64,000 nucleotides of DNA from Robertkochia flava (GCF_020166515.1 NZ_JAINZT010000005.1:496001-560000); one strand, 5' to 3'. Positions 9,721-19,020 are shown, counted from the stretch's first letter. Translations and numbers: made by a program. The notes: generated from the letters alone by a model not told the origin.

Positions 9721-10995
9721 ATGAAAAAGAGAATTCTATTAGCCTCTGCGGTACTTTTTACTACATTTTCGATGGCTCAGAAAAAGGAACTGAGAACAGC
9801 CGAAGATGCGTTGGAAGATGGAAATGTTGCTGAGGCCAAATCAACCTTGGATGCTTTAGCCGGGGGTGTAGATGGATTTGATGACAAGTACAAGGCTGAA
9901 TATTATTTCCTGATGGGTAAAACTTATGCCGATATGGGAAAAAAGGGAATGGATCCAATTGATTCCTATACCCAGTCAGCTGAGTATTTTAATACTTTGA
10001 TCGAATTTGAAAAAGGGTATAAGGATAAATATACCGAAGAAGCTCAGGAGATCATGGCGAATAACTCCAACGAGCTCGTTCAGGCAGCTGTAAAGGATAA
10101 TGAGAATCAGAAGTTCGAGGAAGGTGCTGATAAACTTTACCTGGCCTACAAGCTTAGCGGAAATGAGGATTACCTTTATTATGCAGCTTCAGGAGCGGTA
10201 AACGCCGGAAAATACGAGAAGGCACTGCCATGGTATATCGAGCTTAAGGATAGCGGATATACCGGGGTAACTACTAATTATCTTGCTGACAACAAAGAGA
10301 CCGGGGAGACTGAAAACATGGGTTCTAAGCAACAAATGGAACTGATGGTAAAAACCGGTCAGTATGAGAATCCAAGAGAGGAAGTTACCGAGAGCAGGTA
10401 CCCTGAGATCGTGAAGAATATTGCGCTTATCTACAGTCAGCAGGGAGAGACCGAAAAGGCTATCGCGGCCATCCGGGAAGCTCAGGCAGAAAACCCTGAA
10501 GATGTAAACCTGCTTTTAACTGAAGCTAACCTTTACATTCAGCTCGATCAAAAGGACAAGTTCAAAGAAACCATGGAGCGCGCAGTTGCCATGGATCCTA
10601 ATAACCCGGTATTATTCTATAACCTTGGAGTGATCTCTGCTGAGCAGGGAAATTCTGAGGATGCTATAAAATACTACCAGCGTTCTCTTGAACTGGATCC
10701 GAAAAGTGAGAACACTTACCTGAACATGGCTTCTACCATTCTTAACCAGGAAAGAGATCTTGTTGAGGAGATGAATGGCTTAGGGAACACCGCGGCTGAT
10801 AACAAGCGCTACGACGAATTAAAGAAAGAGCGTGAGGATCTCTATAGAGAAGCGGTTCCATATCTTGAAAAACTTCTCGAGGTGAATCCAAATAATATTG
10901 ATGCTACCCGTACGCTGATGAATATCTACGGTAACCTTGGAGATACTGAAAACTACAAGGCTATGAAAGAAAAATTAGCCAGCCTGGAGCAGTAA
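9721..10995 (+). CDS. Secreted/periplasmic tetratricopeptide-repeat protein
   Basis: A 424-residue protein with an N-terminal signal peptide (MKKRILLASAVLFTTFSMAQ, cleavage likely after Ala19). At least five TPR-like helical pairs follow, for example ERAVAMDPNNPVLFYNLGVISAEQGNSEDAIKYYQRSLELDPKSENTYLN and YLEKLLEVNPNNIDATRTLMNIYGNLGD. TPR arrays are protein-binding scaffolds and no catalytic motif is present. It begins 30 bases after gyrA and ends at a strong terminator, so it is probably co-transcribed with gyrA, a common flavobacterial arrangement. The composition is acidic and lysine-rich. The binding partner is unknown. Confidence 0.85.
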   Translation: MKKRILLASAVLFTTFSMAQKKELRTAEDALEDGNVAEAKSTLDALAGGVDGFDDKYKAEYYFLMGKTYADMGKKGMDPIDSYTQSAEYFNTLIEFEKGYKDKYTEEAQEIMANNSNELVQAAVKDNENQKFEEGADKLYLAYKLSGNEDYLYYAASGAVNAGKYEKALPWYIELKDSGYTGVTTNYLADNKETGETENMGSKQQMELMVKTGQYENPREEVTESRYPEIVKNIALIYSQQGETEKAIAAIREAQAENPEDVNLLLTEANLYIQLDQKDKFKETMERAVAMDPNNPVLFYNLGVISAEQGNSEDAIKYYQRSLELDPKSENTYLNMASTILNQERDLVEEMNGLGNTAADNKRYDELKKEREDLYREAVPYLEKLLEVNPNNIDATRTLMNIYGNLGDTENYKAMKEKLASLEQ

Positions 10996-11020
10996 TAAGC
11001 ATCCACTATATAGCATAAAT

Positions 11021-11048
11021 AAAGCACCGGGAAACCGGTGCTTTTTTT
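11021..11048 (+). terminator. Terminator after gyrA-TPR unit
   Basis: A hairpin AAAGCACCGG / CCGGTGCTTT with a GAAA tetraloop, followed by seven T residues. The reverse side also has a T-rich tail, so it may serve the convergent NlpC/P60 gene as well. Confidence 0.88.
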
Positions 11049-11096
11049 ATGTTGTTTTGTTAGCGTTATTAAGAGAACTCAAAAGGCTGCCTGTTT

Positions 11097-11846
11097 TCAG
11101 ATCACCTTTTTGATCACTCTGAGCTTATGGGTGTGCATATTCTTTTCAGCATTAAAGATCCCGCTGTGGTCTAAACGGTCAATCCGAACCTTACCGTGGG
11201 CATGGATAATGTAATTGTTTTCCATAATGATCCCTACATGGATGATCTCTCCTTCATCATTATCGAAGAAGGCAAGATCCCCTGGCTCGCTTTCTTCTAT
11301 GAAGCTAAGGGCTTCTCCCTGGGTAGCCTGCTGTGCAGCCTCCCGAAGCAGTTTATATCCGTTTAGTTTGTACACCATCTGTGTAAAACCGGAGCAATCG
11401 ATGCCGAACGGTGTTTTACCTCCCCATAAGAAAGGGGCATTCAGGTAGAGAAAAGCTGTTTTGACGAGGTCTTCTTTTGGGTGTTTCCCCGACTTAACAG
11501 CCCCGTCGTAATTAAATCCAAGGAGTTTTGCCGAACTGATCGTGCTCCCCATAGGTACAGGGAGCAGATCGTTCGTTGTTCCATATACAAATTCTACCAG
11601 GTCGGCAGATAAGGCTGCCGGTTCCTTGTCGAGACGTTTGTAGGTCTCTTCTTCAAGAAGCAGAAATTGCTTATTGTCTATCCATCCCTCATAACGGTCG
11701 AATGCAAGGCGTATACGGCTCCAGTGTTTGCGCATTTCCAGTACCTTGAAATGTTCTCCAAAAAGAACCTGTGAGGTCAGTTCGCTTTGATCATTGGGTT
11801 CATTACGCAAAGGAACGATACTTAAATTGCAGATCCCGTATTGCAT
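11097..11846 (-). CDS. NlpC/P60 family cysteine peptidase with N-terminal SH3-like domains
   Basis: A 249-residue predicted peptidoglycan hydrolase of family C40. Residues 1-65 and about 75-125 are bacterial SH3-like segments (VPLRNEPNDQSELTSQVLFGE, then WSRIRLAFDRYEGWID). The catalytic domain carries Cys151 in FGIDCSGFTQ, His203 in IIHVGIIM and His215 or His217 in IIHAHGKV. The family cleaves bonds such as D-Glu-diaminopimelate in stem peptides. No signal peptide is seen, so export is unclear or needs another route. The gene is on the minus strand with its start 26 bases beyond the thiolase stop; both are on the same strand and could form an operon. Confidence 0.88.
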   Translation of the reverse strand: MQYGICNLSIVPLRNEPNDQSELTSQVLFGEHFKVLEMRKHWSRIRLAFDRYEGWIDNKQFLLLEEETYKRLDKEPAALSADLVEFVYGTTNDLLPVPMGSTISSAKLLGFNYDGAVKSGKHPKEDLVKTAFLYLNAPFLWGGKTPFGIDCSGFTQMVYKLNGYKLLREAAQQATQGEALSFIEESEPGDLAFFDNDEGEIIHVGIIMENNYIIHAHGKVRIDRLDHSGIFNAEKNMHTHKLRVIKKVI

Positions 11847-11872
11847 TCAGTTAGTCTTGGGTGTTGAGGTTA

Positions 11873-13048
11873 TTAATTTCTTTGGATGATCATGGCAGAG
11901 GCTCCTCCACCGCCGTTACATATTCCTGCAGCGCCTATTTTGGCATTGTTCTGTTTCAGTACATTCATCAGGGTGATCAGGATTCTTACGCCTGAACATC
12001 CCAGGGGATGCCCCAGAGAAACAGCGCCTCCGTTTACATTCACCTTGTCTTCGGGCAGATTCAGAATCTTCATGTTGGCCAGTGCAACTACAGAAAACGC
12101 TTCGTTCACCTCAAAATAGTCAACCTCATCCATACTTATATTTGCCTTGCCCAGTGCTTTGGGCAGTGCTTTGGCAGGTGCGGTGGTAAACCATTCCGGT
12201 TCCTGGGCCGCATCGGCATAACTCAGGATAGTGGCAAGAGGCGTAAGGCCTAATGCTTGAGCTTTAGCTTCACTCATCAATACCACAGCTCCGGCTCCGT
12301 CGTTTATGGTGGATGCATTTGCTGCAGTTACGGTACCGTCTTTACTGAAGGCGGGACGCAAGGCCGGAATCTTATCCAGTTTTACATTTTTAAACTCTTC
12401 ATCTTCACTAACGATAACAGGTTCTCCACGGCGCTGAGGTACTTCAACCGGAACAACCTCATCATTGAATTTTCCTTCTTTCCAGGCCTTGGCAGAGCGC
12501 TCATAAGACTGGATGGCATAGGCATCCTGGTCTTCCCTTGAGAACTTGTATTCTGTGGCACATGCATCTGCACAAACCCCCATAGCATTCTGGTCATATA
12601 CATCCACCAGTCCGTCTCTCTGTAGTCCGTCAACCAAGGTAGCAGGACCAAACTTTTGTCCGTTACGCATATGAACGTAATGCGGGATCAAACTCATGTT
12701 TTCCATACCTCCTGCAACAATAACTTCTGCATCTCCAAGGGCAATGGCCTGAGCTCCCTGCATTACGGCCTTCATGCCGCTGGAACACACTTTGTTCACT
12801 GTGGTACAGGGTACACTGTCGGGGATGCCTGCAAAGATGGCTGCCTGCCTGGCAGGGGCCTGGCCAACTCCGGCCTGAACCACATTTCCCATAAGTACTT
12901 CATCTACCTGATCAGGAGACAGGTTGATCTTTTCTAAGGCGCCTTTGATGGCAATAGCTCCGAGTTTTGGGGCCGGTATACTGGATAATGCTCCAAGAAA
13001 ACTCCCGATTGGAGTTCTTGCAGCAGAAACGATTACTACTTTATTCAT
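11873..13048 (-). CDS. Acetyl-CoA C-acyltransferase (thiolase)
   Basis: A 391-residue thiolase of the homotetrameric acetyl-CoA acetyltransferase type. It condenses two acetyl-CoA, or cleaves acetoacetyl-CoA or 3-ketoacyl-CoA. The nucleophile Cys88 is in NKVCSSGMKAV, His347 is in SLGHPLGCSG, and the proton-donating Cys377 is in GICNGGGGASAM. All three catalytic residues are intact. Length fits AtoB/FadA enzymes. Without a partner beta-oxidation gene nearby, biosynthetic and degradative roles cannot be separated. It is divergent from the 7TM-HD gene, with 124 bases between the starts. Confidence 0.93.
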   Translation of the reverse strand: MNKVVIVSAARTPIGSFLGALSSIPAPKLGAIAIKGALEKINLSPDQVDEVLMGNVVQAGVGQAPARQAAIFAGIPDSVPCTTVNKVCSSGMKAVMQGAQAIALGDAEVIVAGGMENMSLIPHYVHMRNGQKFGPATLVDGLQRDGLVDVYDQNAMGVCADACATEYKFSREDQDAYAIQSYERSAKAWKEGKFNDEVVPVEVPQRRGEPVIVSEDEEFKNVKLDKIPALRPAFSKDGTVTAANASTINDGAGAVVLMSEAKAQALGLTPLATILSYADAAQEPEWFTTAPAKALPKALGKANISMDEVDYFEVNEAFSVVALANMKILNLPEDKVNVNGGAVSLGHPLGCSGVRILITLMNVLKQNNAKIGAAGICNGGGGASAMIIQRN

Positions 13049-13145
13049 AAGATACTTTTTTTACTGTTGCGAATTTAGGTAATTTAATACGATAATCATA
13101 AGTAGGAAGGTCATTAATGCCAAAGGTAAGATGACTTATTTTTTT

Positions 13146-13153
13146 TACATTTG
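13146..13153 (+). promoter_or_regulatory. -7 box of Bacteroidota type upstream of the 7TM-HD gene
   Basis: TACATTTG matches TAnnTTTG exactly and lies 19 bases before the ATG at 13173. No clear TTG element is seen about 20 bases upstream, so only half of the promoter is supported. Confidence 0.4.
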
Positions 13154-13172
13154 AATATCAATATCCCAATCC

Positions 13173-15221
13173 ATGAAGCGTTTGCTCGATAAGCTTTATT
13201 CCAATCAATCCCTGATTTATAAGATCTTCTTGTTTATCCTGACTATTGTACTTATTGTATACTTTTTCCCAAAAGGAGGAAAGTTTAAGTACGATTTTCA
13301 GAAGGGAAAATTATGGCAGGAAGAAACCCTCTACGCCCCTTTTGATTTTCCAATATACAAAACCGAGGAAGAGGTAGAACAGGATCGGGAAAATATTACC
13401 AACAATCACCCGGATTATTTTCAATACGATGTGGAGGTCAGGGAAACTGTGGAAGCGGATTTTGAAGAGCGGTTCCCGACGTTTTTTCCTAAAGACAGCT
13501 TTACTACACGACAGTATGATAGGTTATACGAGGACGGTCAGGAGCTTTTGGCTGATATGTATTCTCTGGGGGTAGTTCGGTCTGAGGGGGACCGGAGCGA
13601 CGATAAGGTGGTTAATGTGGTGCGCCAGAATGAGGAGAATACCGTGTTGTTCGGACAATTGCTGAAGATAAGCGAGCTGGAGACTTTTATTAATACCCAC
13701 CTGGAGGAGAGGAAGGTCGAGGAATTATCTCCTGCATTTTACGGCCTGTTTTTCGATATCATCCGCCCGAATGTCTTTTTTGACGAGGCCCTCACCAATA
13801 CTACCTTGCAGGCAAAATTATCCAGGGTAACCCGCACCCGGGGTAATGTGGATAAGGGCAAACGTATTATTGCTAAAGGAGAGGTAGTGGAAGGCGAAAA
13901 GTACAACATCCTTTCTTCCCTGAGAAGAGAGTACCAGTCGCAATTGTGGAATGAACGCAATTACAACTGGATCGTACTCGGTTATGTGCTCATCGTGGCG
14001 CTAACCCTTTTTATGCTGATGTTATTTCTTAAAAAGTACAGGCCGGAGGTCTATGAGAATAACAACAAGGTGACTTTCATTTTCTTCAATATTCTGGTGC
14101 TGATCTTTTTGACCACTGCCGTGGTTAAGTTCAATGTAGATTATGTGTATGTAGTGCCCTTGTGTATACTTCCGCTTATTTTAAAGGCGTTCTTTGATCC
14201 CCGACTTGGATTGTTCGTGCATGTGCTTACCGTATTACTGCTTGGGTTTATAGTCCCTAATAGTTTCGAGTATGTTTTCCTGCAAATTATTGCCGGGATC
14301 GTCACCATACAAACCATTTCGGAACTTCACAAACGGGTAAACCTGTTTATTTCGGTGGCTCAGATTACCCTGGTCTATATACTGGCCTATTTCGCCTTCC
14401 TGGTGATTCATGAAGGAAATCTCGATAATGCCACGCTCTTTACCTTTGCCAAATTCATTCTAAATGGATTGGCTACACTTGCTGCTTTTCCGTTGATCTA
14501 TATTTATGAAAAGGTATTTTCTCTGGTGAGTGATGTCTCCCTGCTGGAATTAAGCGATACGAATTCCAAGCTTTTAAAGGAATTGTCTGACAAAGCTCCC
14601 GGGACATTTCATCATTCGCTTCAGGTAGCCAATCTGGCAGAGGCAGCAGCCAATGAGATCGGTGCCAATTCGATGCTGGTTAGGGTAGGGGCGTTGTATC
14701 ACGATATTGGCAAGATGAACAATCCGATGTATTTCACCGAAAATCAGCGAACCAGCGTGAATCCGCATAATGAGCTGCTGCCCAAGGAAAGTGCCCGGGT
14801 GATCATCGATCATGTGCTGGAAGGCATTGAGATCGCCAAAAAGAACAAGCTTCCCGACCGGGTCATCGATTTTATCCGGACGCATCACGGCACCACCTTT
14901 GTGTATTATTTTTATAAGCAGGCCAAAGATGCCGGAAGTGATTTTAATCCCGACGATTTCAGGTATCCCGGCCCGATTCCTTTTTCCAGGGAAACTGCTA
15001 TCCTGATGATGGCCGATTCGGTGGAGGCCGCGTCCAAGAGTTTAAAAAATCCGAATTTCTCGGTAATCGAGGAGTTTGTAGAGCGCATTGTGGATAAGCA
15101 GGTGGAAGAGGATCAGTTTATCAATGCGAATGTGACCTTTAAGGAAATCCGGACCATAAAAAAGGTGCTTAAGCACAAACTGAGCAATATTTATCATCTG
15201 CGGGTGGAATACCCCGAATAG
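13173..15221 (+). CDS. 7TM-HD (7TMR-HDED type) membrane phosphohydrolase
   Basis: A 682-residue protein with an N-terminal membrane anchor (residues about 15-33), a 230-residue extracytoplasmic domain, about seven transmembrane helices between residues 265 and 470, and a C-terminal cytosolic HD domain. The HD motif residues are His480-His481 (FHHSLQVAN) and His510-Asp511 (YHDIGK), with a later TTFVYYFYKQAKD segment. Family members such as Listeria PgpH hydrolyse c-di-AMP, so a cyclic dinucleotide phosphodiesterase is the likely role; the substrate here is inferred. Two tRNA genes follow on the same strand. The full set of HD metal ligands appears present. Confidence 0.9.
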   Translation: MKRLLDKLYSNQSLIYKIFLFILTIVLIVYFFPKGGKFKYDFQKGKLWQEETLYAPFDFPIYKTEEEVEQDRENITNNHPDYFQYDVEVRETVEADFEERFPTFFPKDSFTTRQYDRLYEDGQELLADMYSLGVVRSEGDRSDDKVVNVVRQNEENTVLFGQLLKISELETFINTHLEERKVEELSPAFYGLFFDIIRPNVFFDEALTNTTLQAKLSRVTRTRGNVDKGKRIIAKGEVVEGEKYNILSSLRREYQSQLWNERNYNWIVLGYVLIVALTLFMLMLFLKKYRPEVYENNNKVTFIFFNILVLIFLTTAVVKFNVDYVYVVPLCILPLILKAFFDPRLGLFVHVLTVLLLGFIVPNSFEYVFLQIIAGIVTIQTISELHKRVNLFISVAQITLVYILAYFAFLVIHEGNLDNATLFTFAKFILNGLATLAAFPLIYIYEKVFSLVSDVSLLELSDTNSKLLKELSDKAPGTFHHSLQVANLAEAAANEIGANSMLVRVGALYHDIGKMNNPMYFTENQRTSVNPHNELLPKESARVIIDHVLEGIEIAKKNKLPDRVIDFIRTHHGTTFVYYFYKQAKDAGSDFNPDDFRYPGPIPFSRETAILMMADSVEAASKSLKNPNFSVIEEFVERIVDKQVEEDQFINANVTFKEIRTIKKVLKHKLSNIYHLRVEYPE

Positions 15222-15278
15222 TAAGTGCTTGTGCGGCAGAATGGAAGGGATTTATTTAAAAAATAATACACTAAAATG

Positions 15279-15309
15279 TTGCGTGAAAGGAGATGATAAT
15301 ATACCTTTG
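15279..15309 (+). promoter_or_regulatory. Promoter of the tRNA-Ser/tRNA-Pro unit
   Basis: TTG at 15279-15281, a 20-base spacer, then TACCTTTG at 15302-15309. This matches the Bacteroidota sigma-A pattern TTG-N(19-21)-TAnnTTTG. tRNA-Ser begins 44 bases downstream. Confidence 0.65.
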
Positions 15310-15352
15310 CAACCGCAATTTCAAATTGCAGGTTCTGATAAAAAACGGAATA

Positions 15353-15436
15353 GGAGAGGTGCCAGAGTGGTAATGGAGCAGATTGCTAATCTGTCAACGG
15401 GTAACCGTTGCCAGGGTTCGAATCCCTGTCTCTCCG
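15353..15436 (+). tRNA. tRNA-Ser (GCT)
   Basis: The acceptor arm GGAGAGG pairs with TCTCTCC (one G-T pair). The anticodon stem-loop GCAGA-TTGCTAA-TCTGT carries anticodon GCT and reads AGC/AGT. A long variable arm (CAACGGGTAACCGTTG) and the T-arm CAGGGTTCGAATCCCTG confirm a class II serine tRNA. CCA is not encoded. Confidence 0.95.
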
Positions 15437-15458
15437 CAAGATTCAGTAGATACTGACT

Positions 15459-15536
15459 CGGGGTGTAGCGTAGCCCGGTTATCGCGCCTGCTTTGGGAGC
15501 AGGAGGCCGCAGGTTCGAATCCTGCCACCCCGACCA
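15459..15536 (+). tRNA. tRNA-Pro (TGG), CCA encoded
   Basis: Acceptor CGGGGTG pairs with CACCCCG. The anticodon stem-loop is CCTGC-TTTGGGA-GCAGG, giving anticodon TGG, and the T-arm contains GGTTCGAATCC. The encoded CCA ends at 15536. It lies 22 bases after tRNA-Ser and shares its promoter and terminator. Confidence 0.95.
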
Positions 15537-15540
15537 GAAA

Positions 15541-15572
15541 AGCCGAACAACAGGATGTTGTTCGGCTTTTTT
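15541..15572 (+). terminator. Terminator of the tRNA-Ser/tRNA-Pro unit
   Basis: A perfect 12-bp stem (AGCCGAACAACA / TGTTGTTCGGCT) with loop GGA and a run of T residues, starting 5 bases after tRNA-Pro. Its T-run leads straight into the first palindrome of the adjacent repeat array. Confidence 0.9.
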
Positions 15573-15880
15573 TATGCCCAAAAGCGTCAAGCGCTCCCGC
15601 TTGTAAGCTTGGGGCATAAAAAAGACCGTCAAGGCTTAGCCTTGATCGGCTTTTCTGAGGCTACCCTTCCATCAGGATCACTTACCGAAGGTGAGTGAAT
15701 CCTGCACTTTAACTCCGGGCTTCATTTTGACCCTATGTGCTCCCGCTTGTAAGCTTGAGGCATAAAAAAGACCGTCAAGGCTTAGCCTTGATCGGCTTTT
15801 CTGAGGCTACCCTTCCATCAGGATCACTTACCGAAGGTGAGTGAATCCTGCACTTTAACTCCAGGCTTCATTTTGACCCT
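15571..15880 (+). repeat. Tandem repeat array A, two 142-base units 3' of tRNA-Pro
   Basis: Units at 15593-15734 and 15739-15880 are almost identical (period 146). The head forms a long imperfect palindrome whose outer arms are TTTATGCCC and GGGGCATAAA and whose inner arms are CAAGCG and CGCTTG. An A-tract and GACCG follow. A terminator-like hairpin comes next (CCGTCAAGGC / GCCTTGATCGG, then TTTT), and last a hairpin CAGGATCACT / AGTGAATCCTG. A degenerate third head (ATAAGCAAAAGGGCATAAA) is seen at about 15894-15917. There is no coding potential. The order of parts matches arrays at 31365-32125 and the head at 36298-36350. Confidence 0.9.
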
Positions 15881-16219
15881 GTAAGCTCGCTTGCATAAGC
15901 AAAAGGGCATAAAAAAGGGCAGTACACCATTACGTGGTGCAGCACTTCAGAGACACTCCGCCAACGATCACAACCCCGACCCAGGTGGAAATCTGTATTA
16001 TTTCAGTAGTATGGTCTGAAATCCCCCAAATGGAACTCCCTGCATGGCTTCCACAGGCAGGGATCCTCGGCAGCCGTAGACATTAATAACCTGCTTTTAA
16101 CTCAACCTGTAATCTGATTTTTTGTCAGGGTTCTGCTTTTGCTTATTGAACTCCAAATCGTTTTAATCAAATAACTTCTGCCATACCAATTTTATTCGCT
16201 TTGCGTGCATGATGATTGG
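15881..16219. other. Gene-free stretch after array A
   Basis: Apart from the degenerate third repeat head at its start, this stretch shows no open frame with coding character, no tRNA and no clear terminator for the D-aminoacylase-like gene that ends at 16220. Confidence 0.6.
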
Positions 16220-17782
16220 TTAATCGATGATATTGTTACGTATCGGTTTACCCGGATACACCCCTTCGAGAACCTTATCGTCCTTTACGATGATGGTTCC
16301 GTTAACGATAACATAAGGAATGCCAGTAGAGGGTAACCCTCCCTTTTCCATAGTGGCGTTATCCATCACTGTTTCCGGATTAAAAATAGTTATGTCGGCA
16401 TCTTTTCCTTCCTGAATACGGCCCTTTGCAGCCATTTGCTCCACCCCATTTTCCTGCAAAAATTTAGCTTGCATGTAGCTCATTTTTGAAATGGCCAGGA
16501 TGAGTGGCATTAATTTTTTTTCTCTGACTAAACGTAAAGCTTTAGCATGGGACCCTGCCCCACGCGGATGACCCTGTGTAGCCTCATATGGAGTTGACCA
16601 GTCGAGTGCCAATTCTCCTGTTTCTGAAATGGATAAAGGTGCTGCATCAGATTCAATCATAGTTCTCGGGTCGGCTAATGCCTCCAGCATTATTTTTTCT
16701 TCCACACCGCCAAAAATAACCGATGCTCCAGGCTGTGTTTTCAACAACTCCTCATAGCGTTCTTTGGTAAGTGGCTTCATAGTTGCAACCTCGATGATGT
16801 CCTCATAGCTTCTTCCCATATTGCGCTGATAATTATCGGGGGCCAAATAGTCTGCACCGGCTACAGTGGCGCCCTGCCAGTAGGGATAAATTGCCGCAAC
16901 CGTATTTAATCCTTTCTTACTTGCGGCATCTAAAAGCTCAATGGCTGTTGGAGTATAACTTAAGGCCTGCTGATGGATATGACTTACATATAAACCGCCA
17001 CCATAGGCAGCAACACTGGACACCATTTCCTGGGTTCCTAAGATACCTGTGGCCGGAGGCATCTGACTTGAAAATCTACCATGGAGTACCGTGCTAAGTC
17101 CGTATTTTCCCATTAGTTTTTGCCACATAATGGTTTCCCGACTGGTGGTGCCTTTAGTCATGTAACCTGGAACCGCTCCCAGCCCTAATGCTCCTTGTCG
17201 TATGCCGTTTTCAAGCATTCTTTCCATCTCGTCTATTTGCTCCGGCGTTGGAAGAAATTCGGTTAAGGACATATTGAAACCACTCTTATTATGAGGGTCG
17301 AAGGCATCCAATAGGATAGAAGCTGTGGATGTATTGTAATCAGGGTTTGCAAGAATTTCTCTTACTGATGCTGTAGATACAGCCGCACCGTAATTTGTTT
17401 GAGATTTACTATCTAGTTTTGCATACCAAGCATCTACGGGATAGGCACCTGCTTCCATGTCAAGTGGGGTAGTGACCCCATCCCGTAAACTTAATTTTTG
17501 ACCAAAGGGGAAATCAGAAATATGACAATGTATATCGATAAACCCGGGAGAAACCACTAAGCCTTCCGCATTTATAGTTTCTTTTCCCGTAATTACTTCT
17601 TCAGTAATCACAGCAATCTTACCGTCTTTTAAACCAACATTCAAAATCTTGTCCAGCATGGTTTCAGGGTCCATAACACGGCCATTTAAAATAGCAATGT
17701 CGTATTCCTGCGCATGGACAGGGGTTATAAAGCTCAAAATAAACAGGAGGGCTCCTGTTATAATAACACATTTATTTTTCAT
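16220..17782 (-). CDS. Exported N-acyl-D-amino-acid deacylase (D-aminoacylase) family amidohydrolase
   Basis: A 520-residue protein with a signal peptide (MKNKCVIITGALLFILSFITPVHAQ, cleavage near Ala24). The amidohydrolase core has the metal motif His85-Cys86-His87 in GFIDIHCHISD, a later metal-site region YVSHIHQQ, ESDAAPLS with the likely catalytic Asp, and the C-terminal composite beta domain (GRIQEGKDADITIFNPETVMDNA). The family removes acyl groups from N-acyl-D-amino acids or related dipeptides. The substrate is not predictable. HCH in place of the more usual HTH is a small variation. It is transcribed towards array A, with a 1.2 kb gene-free stretch upstream. Confidence 0.82.
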   Translation of the reverse strand: MKNKCVIITGALLFILSFITPVHAQEYDIAILNGRVMDPETMLDKILNVGLKDGKIAVITEEVITGKETINAEGLVVSPGFIDIHCHISDFPFGQKLSLRDGVTTPLDMEAGAYPVDAWYAKLDSKSQTNYGAAVSTASVREILANPDYNTSTASILLDAFDPHNKSGFNMSLTEFLPTPEQIDEMERMLENGIRQGALGLGAVPGYMTKGTTSRETIMWQKLMGKYGLSTVLHGRFSSQMPPATGILGTQEMVSSVAAYGGGLYVSHIHQQALSYTPTAIELLDAASKKGLNTVAAIYPYWQGATVAGADYLAPDNYQRNMGRSYEDIIEVATMKPLTKERYEELLKTQPGASVIFGGVEEKIMLEALADPRTMIESDAAPLSISETGELALDWSTPYEATQGHPRGAGSHAKALRLVREKKLMPLILAISKMSYMQAKFLQENGVEQMAAKGRIQEGKDADITIFNPETVMDNATMEKGGLPSTGIPYVIVNGTIIVKDDKVLEGVYPGKPIRNNIID

Positions 17783-18018
17783 AATCTTCGAATTGATAAT
17801 TCATATTTACAGATGCTGTGTCAGCATCCTGTTATAATTTTTTCCGTCATTATAAACCGCAGGGAGGATGTGTTACCTGGAATGGGAGATTTTTAAATGA
17901 TCGCGCTTTAATTCCATTAAGATCGAGTTCTGTTATTCGGTTTGTTCTTATACTGATCAGGCGGCCTTTAGAGGCAAATTTCGAAATGGAATAGAGGAAG
18001 GTGTAAACCTGTTAATAG

Positions 18019-18045
18019 CAGACCTTTTTGTGTCAAAAAGGTCTG
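18019..18045. repeat. Perfect inverted repeat
   Basis: Arms CAGACCTTTTT and AAAAAGGTCTG (11 bp, no mismatch) around loop GTGTC. There is no gene directly upstream on either strand, so a terminator role is doubtful; it could be a protein site or an RNA hairpin. Confidence 0.6.
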
Positions 18046-18755
18046 TAATGGTATCATTTCCTATCTTCTCATTTTTTCAATTCACGAGCAGGCATTAATT
18101 TCAATGGCTATTTAATTTGCAGGAAGTTTTAATATTCAGGTAAGTTGTCTGGTATTAATCTTATTTAACACACTCTAAAGCATAGTCAACTCAAATGTTG
18201 AATACCTGCTGACGTTGAATGAAAAAGCAGCCAGGCAGCAACAGTATCGTCACAGAATCATATTCAAACTTCATTAAGTAAATATAGGTATTTTAAAATT
18301 CTGAATAAGTTTAGTTGAGGTGTAATAATTTGAAAAACAGGTGTTTGAGGTCGCGATGAGATGGTATCTTATCCTTAAATAGGTTTGAAATCTGATTAGG
18401 GTTAAGCTGCATATCAACAGATTAAAAAGAGTTAATCAACTTCCAAATACCTCAGCAAATAAGGAGTTTTAAAACTGTTTTCAATCACATAAAGTCATTT
18501 AAAAAGGCCCCGAAACTTGTGACCTGGGCAAATAAATGCATGTGCAATGCAGAAGGGGATGGCATTGTTAAAGCATGTTATGAAATTGTCAAAGGCAATA
18601 CCGGGTTAGGGGAAGTAGTTTATACCCGAACAAAAAAAACTTTAGCAGGCGGCTGCAGACCATTTTGCTAAAGCTTTGGATTGTATTACTGTGGTAAATT
18701 TAAGTAAGTTGAGAATACGGCATAAAGCCCTTAAGAGTGAAGGATTAATATTAAG

Positions 18756-18807
18756 AATACCTGTCAGGACAGGGGTTATAAACTCTTGGTCTGACAGGTA
18801 TTTTTAT
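18756..18807 (+). terminator. Terminator-like hairpin in the gene-free stretch
   Basis: Arms AATACCTGTCAG and CTGACAGGTATT are perfectly complementary across a 23-base loop and are followed by TTTTAT. It may end an unrecognised plus-strand transcript from the 18.4-18.7 kb stretch. Confidence 0.5.
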
Positions 18808-19020
18808 ACTTCTTATAAAAAACAGCCCTTAGGTTTTACAAGAGGTAGGTGTTTTTTTAAGAGATTCCCAAAGCCTTATTCTTCTTTAGATCTTCCCGAT
18901 ACGCCCCACATGATGATACCGATAACGGACTGCTTCCGGTAGATTCACAGTATTTAATTATATCTTAAAGCTGTATATTTTGCCCGCCTGGGTTGGGGGT
19001 GACCCGGGGCCGGAGACCAT

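Larger units (their letters stand above)
17783..19020. other. 1.2 kb stretch without a convincing gene
   Basis: No frame longer than about 90 codons looks coding. Open frames at about 18425-18672 (no early ATG) and 18676-18942 have poor codon and residue composition and no recognisable family. Two inverted repeats stand out: a perfect 11-bp stem at 18019-18045 and a hairpin with a T-run at 18756-18807. The stretch is AT-rich and may hold regulatory sequence, a decayed gene or an untranslated RNA. The stretch upstream of the beta-helix/cytochrome stop (18943-19020) is likewise empty. Confidence 0.6.

Noticed and set aside
15321-15632. Minus-strand frame across tRNA-Ser and tRNA-Pro with GWQDSNLRPPAPKAG
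   Set aside because: This is the antisense reading of tRNA genes, a well-known source of false proteins.
18676-18942. 88-residue plus-strand frame in the gene-free stretch
   Set aside because: Poor residue composition, spans a terminator-like hairpin, and no family is recognised.
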